The position numbers and the translations under genes were made by a program. The notes beneath the pieces are model-generated. The model saw nothing but the letters and a program-made list of their open reading frames with translations. It was not told the origin of the DNA and did no database searches. This document shows, one piece after another, positions 50,459 through 59,449 of a stretch of 64,000 bases of DNA. The stretch is taken from NCBI GenBank assembly GCA_039817245.1, contig JBCBWF010000001.1, positions 3,019 to 67,018 of the forward strand, in the 5' to 3' direction. The first letter of the stretch is position 1. The number at the start of each line of letters is the position of its first letter. The DNA comes from Thermohalobaculum sp039817245. Its GTDB lineage: Bacteria > Pseudomonadota > Alphaproteobacteria > Rhodobacterales > Rhodobacteraceae.

Positions 50459-51835
50459 TCAATGCAGCGGGAACAGGTTCTCCCAGGCGCGCTCCAGCAC
50501 CTCCGGGGTCAGCGCCGGCGGCACCCCCTCATAGGCGCAGATCGCAAACGCCTGGTCGATCAGAAACCGCGGATGGAAGGCCTGGTAGGTCCGCTCATGC
50601 TTCTCGTAGAGCTCCGTCAGCACGAAGGCGAGCACCTCCTCGCTCAGCGCCAAACCGGCCCGCGCGGCCGTCGCGGCGAAGATGCGCAGAAAGAGCGCGC
50701 GGTCCGGACTGTCCACCAGGATCTTGTAGCGCAGTCGGCGCAGCGCCGCCTCGTCCACCAGTTCGCTCGGCGGGATGTTCGTCGAGAAGATCACGAGGCT
50801 GTCGAACGGCGCCTCGAACTTGCGGCCCGATTGTAGCGCCAGAAAGTCCAGCCCGTTCTCCAGCGGAATGATGAGACGGTTGATGATCTCCTGCGGATGC
50901 TGGCGCTGCCGGCCGAAATCGTCCACCACCAGCACGCCGCCGACGGATTTGAGCTGCATCGAGGCTTCGTAGATCCGGCTGACGGGGCTGTAGGAGAGAT
51001 CCAGCATATCCACCGTCAGCTCGCCGCCGGCGATCAGCTTCGGCCGCCGGCAGGGCATGTAGCGCCGGTCGAAGCCCGGCGCGCGGCGCAGGCCCGCCGC
51101 GATGGCCGCCTCCGAGGCGCCGGGCATGCTCCCCTCCAACGCCTGGATGGCCGCGGTGTCCAGCGCCTGGTGCACCGCGGGGTCGTAGAGCGTGATCACC
51201 TGCCGGTCCATCTCCAGCGCGAAGGGCAGGAAGACATGCGCCCCGAAGGCACGGCAGAGCGCCTCCGCGATCGACGACTTTCCGTTCCCTGGCGGGCCGT
51301 AGAGCAGCATCGAGGCGCCGGAATTCGCCGCGGGGCCGAGCTGGCGCATGAGCGTCGGCGCCAGGGTCAGGCTCTTGAAGACGCGCTCCAGCGTCGGGCG
51401 CAGCAGCACCTCGCCGCGGATGGACTGCGCCTGGACCTGCGCCGCGAACTGTTCCAGCGGCACCGGGGCCGCGCCGACATATTCGCTCTGCGCCAGCGCC
51501 TCGAGCGCCCATTCGCGCCCCCGCCCGGTCAGCCCGTAGCGCATCTCCGCGGTCACCAGCGCCTCGCGCTGGCCGAGCGCCTCGAAGAGCTTCTGATCGA
51601 CCCCGAGCTGCAGGAGCTCCAGCACGAGCCGCACGGGCAGCCGGATCACGCCGGAGAGCTCGCTCGCGCGCTCCTTGCCCATCCGGTAGACGATCTTGCA
51701 GATCAGCCCGAGCAGGAAACCGATCTCGAGGCCCACCTCGTCGAGCGACTGCGGCTGGCGCGGCGGCAGAACCTGGCGCTCGGGCGCCTCCCCGCTCGCG
51801 GTGTCGCGCGCCACGGACTCAGCGGGCTGGGCCAT
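50459..51835 (-). CDS. AAA-type ATPase of unknown role
   Basis: The product has 458 residues. The N-terminal half (about 30-130) is helical and resembles no domain I can name (EIGFLLGLICKIVYRMGKER). The AAA domain has Walker A LLYGPPGNGKSSIAEAL, Walker B GGVLVVDDFGR, sensor VIFSTNIPPSELVDEAALRR with an arginine-finger-like RRLRYKIL and a C-terminal lid. The ATG at 51835 follows GAGAGGG. It is monocistronic, flanked by 169 and 253 bp without genes, so context gives no job. Confidence 0.8.
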   Translation of the reverse strand: MAQPAESVARDTASGEAPERQVLPPRQPQSLDEVGLEIGFLLGLICKIVYRMGKERASELSGVIRLPVRLVLELLQLGVDQKLFEALGQREALVTAEMRYGLTGRGREWALEALAQSEYVGAAPVPLEQFAAQVQAQSIRGEVLLRPTLERVFKSLTLAPTLMRQLGPAANSGASMLLYGPPGNGKSSIAEALCRAFGAHVFLPFALEMDRQVITLYDPAVHQALDTAAIQALEGSMPGASEAAIAAGLRRAPGFDRRYMPCRRPKLIAGGELTVDMLDLSYSPVSRIYEASMQLKSVGGVLVVDDFGRQRQHPQEIINRLIIPLENGLDFLALQSGRKFEAPFDSLVIFSTNIPPSELVDEAALRRLRYKILVDSPDRALFLRIFAATAARAGLALSEEVLAFVLTELYEKHERTYQAFHPRFLIDQAFAICAYEGVPPALTPEVLERAWENLFPLH

Positions 51836-52088
51836 CGGTGCCCTCTCGGCGGCGTTCGGGGATCGGCATCGCTCTCGGCTCCGGCATCGCGCGGTTCGAT
51901 CCACAAGCTACGGCGCGCGCGTTACGCCCGCCCTAACCTTGCGGCGCGGAAGGACGGGACGCGCGAGATCCGGGCGCGCCGGCGCGGCCGGGCCCACGGC
52001 TCGACGAATGCCGCAGGCATGAGGAGAGCGCGGAAAAGCATCGCTGCGCGAAGCGCGGCGATACCGCTAGGGAGGCTCTCGGAACCGC

Positions 52089-52685
52089 TCAGTCGAGCCG
52101 CACGCCCGCTTGCCGCATCGCATCGCGCGCCGCCGCGAGCGAGCCATCCAGGTCGATCGCCCGGCACGCCGCTTCGCGCACCGTCACGCCGAGCCCCAGC
52201 CGCGCGGCGTCCAGCGCCGAGGACTGCACGCAGAAATCCGTCGCGAGCCCCGCCAGCACCACCTCCGAGACACCGAGCGCCGAGAGCGCCCCTGCCAGCC
52301 CCGTCGGCGTCTCCCGATCGTTCTCGAAGAAGGCGGAGTAGCTGTCCACCGCCCGCCGGTATCCCTTGCGCACCACCAGATGCGCCCGATCCGTCTCGAG
52401 GCCGGGGTGAAACGCCGCCCCGGCACTGCCCTGCACACAGTGATCCGGCCACAGCACCTGCGTCCCGTACGCCATCTCGACCGTCTCGAAGGGCGCAGCC
52501 CCCGGGTGCTGCGAGGCAAAGGACGCATGATCGGCCGGATGCCAGTCCTGCGTCAGCACCACGATCGCGTGCTCGGCCATCAGCGCGTTGACGCGCGGCA
52601 CCACCGCATCGCCCTCCGGCACCGCCAGCGCGCCTCCGGGGCAGAAATCCACCTGAACGTCGATCACCAGCAGCGCCGTCGCCAT
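52089..52685 (-). CDS. pncA: nicotinamidase/pyrazinamidase
   Basis: The product has 198 residues. The nicotinamidase pattern is complete: LLVIDVQVDFCPGGALAV (Asp), the metal site TQDWHPADHASFASQHPG (Asp, His, His), VRKGYRRAVDSYSAFFEND (Lys) and GLATDFCVQSSALDA (catalytic Cys). It converts nicotinamide to nicotinate and ammonia in NAD salvage, in the cytoplasm. The ATG at 52685 follows an AGGGGGG site. It lies 19 bp downstream of the gamma-glutamyltransferase stop on the same strand. Confidence 0.92.
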   Translation of the reverse strand: MATALLVIDVQVDFCPGGALAVPEGDAVVPRVNALMAEHAIVVLTQDWHPADHASFASQHPGAAPFETVEMAYGTQVLWPDHCVQGSAGAAFHPGLETDRAHLVVRKGYRRAVDSYSAFFENDRETPTGLAGALSALGVSEVVLAGLATDFCVQSSALDAARLGLGVTVREAACRAIDLDGSLAAARDAMRQAGVRLD

Positions 52686-52704
52686 GCCGTGCCCCCCTCT
52701 GCGC

Positions 52705-54315
52705 TCAGACAAGCACCGCCATACCGTCCCGACCGGGATCGGCCCCGCCGCGCCAGCCATCCGGGCCGCGCCGCAGCGCATGCACCGCCGCGAAGCCGTA
52801 GCTCATCGCCGAGCGCCGGGTGGCATAGCCCATGGCCTGCAGCCCCGCCTCCGTGCGCCGCAGAACCCGGTTCGTGAGATCGATCGTGTCCGAGGTCGTG
52901 CAGAAGCGCGGCGCCGCCACCGCCTCCGCCGCGGTCATCCCGAAATCCACCATGTTGAGGATCCCCTGCAGCACCCCCATGGTGATGTAGGTGCCCCCCG
53001 GCGCCCCGATCGCCATCGCAGGGCCCTCGCCGTCGAAGAGGATGGTGGGGCACATCGCGGTGAAGCGCGACTTGCCGGGCGCGAGCGAGCCGGCCCGCCC
53101 GGGCCGCGGATCGAAGACCCCCATGCAGCCATTGTACATGAAGCCCAGCCCCTCGGTGACGACGCCGGACGGCATCCCGATCGAGTGGGTCATCGTCACG
53201 AGGTTGCCGGCACAGTCGACCGTGCAGATATGCGTGGTGTCCTTCGGCTCCTCCGGCCCGCGATTGAGCCGCGGGACATGCGCCTTCTCGCCGGCCCGGA
53301 TGCGCGCCGCCGCGGCCGCCGCATAGTCCTTCGAGGTGAGCTCCGCCACCGGCACCTCCACGAAGCGCGGATCGCCCACCTTCGTGTCCTTGTCCACCGT
53401 CGCGATCTTCATCGCCTCGGACACGGTCGCCACATACTCCGCCGAGTTGTGCCCCATCCCCGCCAGATCGAACTGCTCGAGGATGTTAAGCATCTCCAGA
53501 AGGATCACGCCGCCGCCCGGAGGCTGGTTGGTGGCGATCCGGTAGCCGCGATAGTCGCCCCAGAGCGGCGCGCCTTCCGTCGGCCGGGCCTCCGCCAGAT
53601 CCTCGGCCGACAGGAGCCCGCCATGCGCCGCCATATCCGCCGCGATCTCCCCGGCGATCGCGCCGGTGTAGAAGTCCTCGGGGCCCGCCTCCGCGATCCG
53701 GCGCAGCGTCCGCGCCATATCCGCGTTCCGGTGAATGTCGCCGATCCGCGGCACCGTCCCGTCCGGGCGCAGATAGCACTTCGCCGTGGCAGGGATGCGG
53801 GTGAGGAACTCGATATGCGCCACCCGCCCGGCCTTCGGCACTTCGTGCCAGTAGCCGGTGACGGCGGGCCGGATCGCGAAGCCCTCCTCCGCATAGTGAA
53901 TGGCAGCGGGCAGGAGATCCGCGAGGCTTCGCGTGCCGTATCGCTCCAGCGCGAGCGCCAGCGCGCGCAGCGTCATGGGCGTGGTGACCGACTGGTAGCC
54001 GATCTCGTTCACCGCCCCCTCCAGCAGGAAGCCGAACCCGTCCTCCGCCTCGCCGAGCACGATATCGGCCCACATATCGGGCCGCGCCGCCGCGGGTGCG
54101 CGGCCGTGGAAATCGATGAAGCCGTGCCGCCCGTCGGCCATGAGCACCTGCGCCGAGCCGAAGCCGGCGAGGCCGCACATGAAGGGATCGACGACGCTCT
54201 GAACCAGCGCGCAGGCCACCGCGGCATCGACCGCGTTGCCGCCGTCGCGCAGCACATCCGCTCCGGCCTCGGCCGCCTCGGGCTGAGGCGCGGTGATGCA
54301 GCCCTGCGCGCTCAT
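52705..54315 (-). CDS. gamma-glutamyltransferase family protein
   Basis: The product has 536 residues. The family core is present: GCITAPQPEAAEAGADVL, DGGNAVDAAVACALV, VDPFMCGLAGFGSAQVLM and the autocleavage nucleophile region EEPKDTTHICTVDCAGNLV, where the second Thr starts the small subunit. The late MGAPGG-like AIGAPGGTYITMG is also seen. No signal peptide is present, so it may be cytoplasmic. It is translationally coupled to an amidase gene upstream. Members transfer or hydrolyse gamma-glutamyl groups of glutathione or related acylamides. Confidence 0.88.
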   Translation of the reverse strand: MSAQGCITAPQPEAAEAGADVLRDGGNAVDAAVACALVQSVVDPFMCGLAGFGSAQVLMADGRHGFIDFHGRAPAAARPDMWADIVLGEAEDGFGFLLEGAVNEIGYQSVTTPMTLRALALALERYGTRSLADLLPAAIHYAEEGFAIRPAVTGYWHEVPKAGRVAHIEFLTRIPATAKCYLRPDGTVPRIGDIHRNADMARTLRRIAEAGPEDFYTGAIAGEIAADMAAHGGLLSAEDLAEARPTEGAPLWGDYRGYRIATNQPPGGGVILLEMLNILEQFDLAGMGHNSAEYVATVSEAMKIATVDKDTKVGDPRFVEVPVAELTSKDYAAAAAARIRAGEKAHVPRLNRGPEEPKDTTHICTVDCAGNLVTMTHSIGMPSGVVTEGLGFMYNGCMGVFDPRPGRAGSLAPGKSRFTAMCPTILFDGEGPAMAIGAPGGTYITMGVLQGILNMVDFGMTAAEAVAAPRFCTTSDTIDLTNRVLRRTEAGLQAMGYATRRSAMSYGFAAVHALRRGPDGWRGGADPGRDGMAVLV

Positions 54316-55781
54316 GCCGGCACCTCCGCGGGGCGCGGCATGGCCGGCGCCGAGGCCAGCGCGGCGAGATCGGGCAGCGGCCGCGCCGTCTCCGGATCGC
54401 GGGCCAGCGCGTCCTCGAGGGCCCGGGCGATGGCCAGAACGCGACGGTCCGACCGGTGCGGCCCGACGATCTGCAGCCCGAAGGGCATGCCCCCCTCGTC
54501 CCGCCCGCACGGGATGGCCGCCACGGTCGCGAAGCAGAGCGTCGGCGCATAGGTGAGCGAGAGCCAGCGCATATAGGTCGGCATCGCCTCGCCGTTGATC
54601 TCCTCCACGAAGAGCTGGGCATGCGGGAACGGCGCGACCGAGGCGCCCGGGATGATCAGGATGTCCTGCTCCTCGAAGAAGGCGAGGAACCGCCGATACG
54701 CCTTGGTCTGCTCCGCCTGCGCCCAGGCGACATCGTAGAGGCTGTAGGCCGCCCCGCGCTCCACGTTGTCGATGACGTTGCGATCGAGTTCATCGCGCCG
54801 GCTCTCGACGAGCTCGCGCATATTGGTCGCGAAGGCGCAGGCGCGGGTGATCTCGAAGACATCGTGGATCGGCCCGAAATCCGGTGTCGCCTCCTCCATC
54901 CGCGCAAAGAGCCCGCCGATCCGGCCCATGCGCGCGCGGAACAGCGCCGCGATCCCCGCATCCACCGGGCAGCAGCCGAGATCCGGCGAGAAGGCCACCC
55001 GCAGCGCGGCGAGATCCACCGGGTCGACCGGGCCGGGATCCGGCAGGCTCCAGGGATCGCGGAGGTCGTGGTCCACCTGCGCATCGAAGAGCAGAGCGGC
55101 ATCCGCCAGATCGCGCCCCATCGGCCCGTTCACCCCCCAGGGCGAGAGCACCGCGGCGGAGCCCGGCGCCGGCACCGTGCCGAAGGAGGGCCGGAAGCCC
55201 GAGACGCCGCAGAAGACCGCAGGCGTCCTCAGCGAGCCGCCATAGTCCGAGCCCGTCGCCAGCGGCGCCATCCCCACCGCGAGTGCGACCGCCGAGCCGC
55301 CCGACGAGCCGGCGGAGGTCTTGGAGGGGTCGAACGGGTTCCCGGTCGCGCCGAACACGCGGTTCACGGTGTTCGCGCCCGCGCCGAACTCCGGCAGGTT
55401 GGTCTTGGCGAAGGGGATCGCACCCGCGGCGCGCAGGCGCGCGACGCCCGGCTCATCCGCCGTCGGCACGTCCTGCGCATGGATGAGCGAGCCGCTCGTG
55501 CAGCGCATCCCCGCCACGGCGCGGTTGTCCTTGATCGCCACGGGCAGGCCGTGGAGCGCGCCGAGCGGCTTGCCGGTGGCCACGGCGGCCTCCGCCTCGC
55601 GCGCGCCGGCCAGCGCGCGCTCGCGGTCCAGCGTCACGATGGCGTTGAGCGCCGGGTTCACGGCGTCGATGCGCGCGAGGCAGCTCTCCATCAGCGCCAC
55701 CGGCGACAGCGCCTTCGCGCCGATCAGCCGGCGCGCCTCGCGCGCGCTCAGATCGCAGGGCTCGCTCGGTCCGCTCTGCAT
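54312..55781 (-). CDS. amidase-signature family hydrolase
   Basis: The product has 489 residues with the Ser-cisSer-Lys triad of the amidase signature: LPVAIKDNRAVAG (Lys), SAGSSGGSAVALAVGMAPLA (the Ser motif) and TGSDYGGSLRTPAVFCGV (nucleophile Ser region). It hydrolyses amides, with no substrate visible in the sequence. GGGGAGAGG supports the ATG at 55781. Its stop overlaps the gamma-glutamyltransferase start, so the two should be made together. It is divergent from the M20 peptidase gene at 55913. Confidence 0.9.
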   Translation of the reverse strand: MQSGPSEPCDLSAREARRLIGAKALSPVALMESCLARIDAVNPALNAIVTLDRERALAGAREAEAAVATGKPLGALHGLPVAIKDNRAVAGMRCTSGSLIHAQDVPTADEPGVARLRAAGAIPFAKTNLPEFGAGANTVNRVFGATGNPFDPSKTSAGSSGGSAVALAVGMAPLATGSDYGGSLRTPAVFCGVSGFRPSFGTVPAPGSAAVLSPWGVNGPMGRDLADAALLFDAQVDHDLRDPWSLPDPGPVDPVDLAALRVAFSPDLGCCPVDAGIAALFRARMGRIGGLFARMEEATPDFGPIHDVFEITRACAFATNMRELVESRRDELDRNVIDNVERGAAYSLYDVAWAQAEQTKAYRRFLAFFEEQDILIIPGASVAPFPHAQLFVEEINGEAMPTYMRWLSLTYAPTLCFATVAAIPCGRDEGGMPFGLQIVGPHRSDRRVLAIARALEDALARDPETARPLPDLAALASAPAMPRPAEVPA

Positions 55782-55912
55782 GCTACGCCTCTCCCCGTTG
55801 TTTTGTATTGGCGCGAGCTTCGCCAGTCCCGCACCGCGACGCAAGCATCGAGCCGCGTGCAATCCGCGCGAGGGCGGGGCAAGAAGGTGCAGCAGCCCCA
55901 GCGGAGACGACG

Positions 55913-57103
55913 ATGACCGAGACGATGCCCCCCGCCGCGCCGGCCGGCCCGGCCCCCGCGGCCGACGCGATGGACCCCGCCACCGAGGCGCTCCTCGCCG
56001 AGATTCGCCGCTGGGTGGAGATCGAGACGCCGACCGGCCATGTCCCGGGCCTCGACGCGATGATGGACCTTGCGAGCGCGGCCTATGAGGCGATCGGCGG
56101 CAACGTCACCCGCATCCCCGGAACGCTCGGCCAGGGCGATCACCTCTCCATCGCCCTGCCCTGGACGGGATCCGGGCACGGAGACAACCGCCCGGGCATC
56201 CTGGTCCTCTCCCATCTCGACACGGTCCACCCCGTCGGCACGCTCGCCGAGGCGCTGCCCTTCCGCGTCGAGGGTGCGCGCGCCTATGGCCCCGGGATCG
56301 CGGACATGAAGGGCGGCGCGGTGATCGCGCTCGCCGCGCTGCGCGCGATCCACGAGGCCGGGGGGCGGACACCGCTGCCCGTGCGCGTCCTTCTCACCTC
56401 CGACGAGGAGATCGGCTCGCCCACCTCCCGCGCGCCCATCGAGGCGGAGGCGGCGCGCGCGGCCTATGTCCTCGTCACCGAGCCCGCGCGCAACGGCGGC
56501 AAGGTCGTCACGGCGCGCAAGGGTGTCTCGCGCTACGGCCTCGAGACCCGCGGGCGCGCCGCCCATTCCGGCAACAACCATGCCGAGGGGCGGAGCGCCA
56601 TTCTCGAGCTCGCGCGCCAGATCGTGACCATCGAGGGCCGCAACGGGGAGATGGAGGGCACCACGCTCAATGTCGGCCGCATCACCGGGGGCACGACGGA
56701 CAATACCGTCCCCGAATTCGCCATGGCGCGCATCGATGTGCGCACCCCGACCGCCGCGGCGGCCGAGGAGATCGATGCCTGGCTCCGTACCCTGCGCGCC
56801 GTCGACCCGGACGTGACGCTCACGCTCACCGGCGGGCCGAACCGGCCGCCGATGGAGCGCAATGCCGGCGTGGCTGCCCTGTTCGACCATGCCAGCGCCC
56901 TCGCCGCGGAGATCGGCTTCGAACTGGAGGAGACCTATTCCGGCGGCGGCTCGGACGGGAGCTTCACCGCCGCGACCGTGCCGACCCTCGACGGGCTCGG
57001 CGTGGACGGCGCGAAGGTGCACACCCATGACGAGCATCTGATGGTCCCCTCGATCCTGCCGCGGATGAGGCTCATGCGCCGCCTCTTCGAAACGCTCGCA
57101 TGA
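55913..57103 (+). CDS. M20 family metallopeptidase, glutamate carboxypeptidase-like
   Basis: The product has 396 residues. The two-zinc site is recognisable: VLSHLDTVHPVG (His, Asp), YGPGIADMKGGAV (Asp), LLTSDEEIGSPTSR (Glu pair) and the distal KVHTHDEHLM (His). A dimerisation domain lies between about 185 and 300. It resembles carboxypeptidase G2 and ArgE-type enzymes, which remove a C-terminal Glu or an acyl group from amino acids. GGAGACGA precedes the ATG. No clear signal peptide, only a Pro/Ala-rich N-terminus. Confidence 0.88.
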   Translation: MTETMPPAAPAGPAPAADAMDPATEALLAEIRRWVEIETPTGHVPGLDAMMDLASAAYEAIGGNVTRIPGTLGQGDHLSIALPWTGSGHGDNRPGILVLSHLDTVHPVGTLAEALPFRVEGARAYGPGIADMKGGAVIALAALRAIHEAGGRTPLPVRVLLTSDEEIGSPTSRAPIEAEAARAAYVLVTEPARNGGKVVTARKGVSRYGLETRGRAAHSGNNHAEGRSAILELARQIVTIEGRNGEMEGTTLNVGRITGGTTDNTVPEFAMARIDVRTPTAAAAEEIDAWLRTLRAVDPDVTLTLTGGPNRPPMERNAGVAALFDHASALAAEIGFELEETYSGGGSDGSFTAATVPTLDGLGVDGAKVHTHDEHLMVPSILPRMRLMRRLFETLA

Positions 57104-57185
57104 GCGCGGCCGGTCCTGCCGCCGGATCCGTTTCGATCCGGACCCGGGGGCTGGACAGAACGCCGGCAGCGCCCAAGCAAGGGGT

Positions 57186-58658
57186 ATGATCTCCGCCTCC
57201 GATACCCGCGCCGCCGCGGACGGCGCCGAGCCGGCAACCGTGGACTGGCGCGCGGCCCCCACGGCGGCCGAGGCCGCGGCACTCTACCGCCCGCCGGCGC
57301 CCTACCCGGTTTCGCCCACCCGCGCGCTGCTGCGCGCGATCGTGAACCTCGAGCGCGACCTCATCACGCTCCTGCCGGCGGAGGCCTATCGCGCGCTCGA
57401 CTTCAAGCTCGGCTCCTCGCGCCGCGGCATCTACATGATCAACGCGCCCGAGACCGTGCGCCTCGCAACGGGGGCGAGGCTCGACGACTTCCCGAAAAAC
57501 GACCTTATGGTGGGGGCGCTCAAACCGGTGGTGGGCGAAAGCATCTTCGTCTCCTCCGGCGCGCTCTGGGAACGCCAGCGCCGCATGACCGAGCCCGCCT
57601 TCGGCCAGCTCCGCATCAACCGCGCCTTCGTGCACATGGCCGGCGCGATGGCCGATGGCGAGGCCCGCTTCGATGCCGCCGCCGCCCGCGGCGAGAGGCT
57701 CTCGCTCGAGGCGGAGATGTCCCATCTCACCGCGGACATGATCTACCGCACCATCTTCTCCGAGCCGCTCGCGCCCGGGATCGCGGGCCAGGTGTTCGAC
57801 GCTTTCGCGCGGTTCCAGCGCGCCGTGGCCAATGTCGAGCTCCGCCGGCTCCTGTTCTCGCCCGCCTGGCAGGAGATCCCCCAGCCCGCCCCCGCGCGCC
57901 GCGCCGCGACCGAGATCCGCAACCTCCTGGCGGAGATGCTGCGCGCACGCCGCAGCCTCATGGCCAGCGGCTCCTGCCCGGACGATATCGCGGCCGACAT
58001 CGTCGCCGCGCGCGATCCGGAGACCGGCGAGGGCTTCACGGACGAGGAGATGCTCGACCAGCTCGGCGTCTTCTTCATGGCGGGCCACGAGACGACGGCG
58101 AGCGTGCTCACCTGGGCGGTCTTCATGCTCTCCCAGCAGCCCGGAGCCGTGTCGCGTATGCGCCGCGAGATCGACGCAGTGGCGGGGGACGGGCCAATAG
58201 CACTCGCGCATATCAAGCGCCTCGCCTTCACCCGCGCGGTCTTCCGCGAGACGCTGCGGCTCTACCCGCCCGTCACCTTCCTCGCCCGCGTGGCGATGCG
58301 CGAAGGCCCGCTCGGCGCGCTCACGCTGCCCCGCGGCGCCATGGTGCTGATCAGCCCCTGGACGATCCAGCGCCACGAGGCGCTCTGGCCCCATGCCGAC
58401 CGGTTCGATCCCGACCGGTTCTCGCCCGAGCGCGAGAGCGAGATCGCGCCGGGCACCTATCTGCCCTTCGGCATCGGCCCGCGGGTCTGCATCGGCTCGG
58501 GCTTCGCGATGATGGAGGCCGGGCTGATCCTCGCCTCGCTCATCCGCCGCTACGACGTGGAGACGATGGCGCCCGGCCGTGTCCGCGCCGTCGCGCGCCT
58601 CACCACCCGCCCGGCGCGGGACATCTCCGTGAGACTGCGGCGCCGGGGCGGGGCGTGA
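57186..58658 (+). CDS. cytochrome P450
   Basis: The product has 490 residues with all main P450 landmarks: the I-helix FFMAGHETTASVL, the K-helix FRETLRLYPP, the meander PDRFSPERE and the haem-binding loop LPFGIGPRVCIGSGFAMMEA with the cysteine ligand. The N-terminus has no membrane anchor, as usual in bacteria. The substrate cannot be inferred. It lies 83 bp after the peptidase gene and upstream of a putative 2OG oxygenase; no ferredoxin or reductase gene is adjacent. Confidence 0.92.
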   Translation: MISASDTRAAADGAEPATVDWRAAPTAAEAAALYRPPAPYPVSPTRALLRAIVNLERDLITLLPAEAYRALDFKLGSSRRGIYMINAPETVRLATGARLDDFPKNDLMVGALKPVVGESIFVSSGALWERQRRMTEPAFGQLRINRAFVHMAGAMADGEARFDAAAARGERLSLEAEMSHLTADMIYRTIFSEPLAPGIAGQVFDAFARFQRAVANVELRRLLFSPAWQEIPQPAPARRAATEIRNLLAEMLRARRSLMASGSCPDDIAADIVAARDPETGEGFTDEEMLDQLGVFFMAGHETTASVLTWAVFMLSQQPGAVSRMRREIDAVAGDGPIALAHIKRLAFTRAVFRETLRLYPPVTFLARVAMREGPLGALTLPRGAMVLISPWTIQRHEALWPHADRFDPDRFSPERESEIAPGTYLPFGIGPRVCIGSGFAMMEAGLILASLIRRYDVETMAPGRVRAVARLTTRPARDISVRLRRRGGA

Positions 58659-58765
58659 GGCCTCCGCCCGCATAAACCCGTCACAGCCCCGCGCTATAGT
58701 CCGCAGCCCCGGCCGGAGACACCGCCGACCGGGCCCTGCGCCATGCCCACTCAGGAGTGCCCGCC

Positions 58766-59431
58766 ATGACCGAGCCCGCAGCACAGACCCGCGAGACGCG
58801 CCGACCCGAACCGCTGGGCCGGCGCATCGAGGACTGCGTGCAGATGGTCTTTCCCACCCCCATTGCGGTCCATCGCTGGGAGGACAGCGACGCGCTGAAC
58901 GCCGCCCTCACGGCGCTGGTCCTCGCCGAGGAAGCGCGCGGCGAAGGGCTCGCGCGCAGCAATGTCGGGGGCTGGCATTCCGAGATGACCTTCATCATGC
59001 GCGAGGAGCCCCCCTTCCTGCAGCTCATGGACCGCATCCGGACCATGGTGGGCGCGCTCACCGGGGCGATGATGAAACCCGCACAGCACCGCTTCCGGAT
59101 CGAGGGCTGGGCAAATGTGCTGCGCACGGGCCAGTACAACAGCATCCACCTGCACCCGAACTCCACCTGGTCGGGCGTCTACTACGTCACCGGCAACCCG
59201 CCGCCGGAGGGCGCCGGAGACCCGGAGTACAGCGGCAAGATCGAGTTCATCGACCCCCGCCCGGGCGCCTCGGCGACCTATTCCGTGGAAAACGCGATGC
59301 AGCGGCGCTGCATGCTGAACCCGGGGCCGGGGACGATGATCGTCTTTCCCTCCTGGATGCAGCACCAGGTGCACCCCTATTTCGGCCCGCGAGAGCGGAT
59401 CTCCATCGCCTTCAACGTCGTGGTGGCCTGA
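58766..59431 (+). CDS. putative 2-oxoglutarate/Fe(II)-dependent oxygenase (TIGR02466-like)
   Basis: The product has 221 residues. The cupin-like core shows WANVLRTGQYNSIHLHPNST, WSGVYYVTGNPPPEGAGD and the distal FPSWMQHQVHPYFG followed by RISIAFNVVVA, where the histidines and the Arg would bind iron and 2-oxoglutarate. It fits the family of small uncharacterised 2OG oxygenases. The ATG at 58766 is preferred because AGGAG lies 9 bases upstream; a GTG three codons earlier is possible. It is convergent with nasA, 18 bp away. Confidence 0.78.
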   Translation: MTEPAAQTRETRRPEPLGRRIEDCVQMVFPTPIAVHRWEDSDALNAALTALVLAEEARGEGLARSNVGGWHSEMTFIMREEPPFLQLMDRIRTMVGALTGAMMKPAQHRFRIEGWANVLRTGQYNSIHLHPNSTWSGVYYVTGNPPPEGAGDPEYSGKIEFIDPRPGASATYSVENAMQRRCMLNPGPGTMIVFPSWMQHQVHPYFGPRERISIAFNVVVA

Positions 59432-59449
59432 GCGCGCGTTCGGCGGCGG

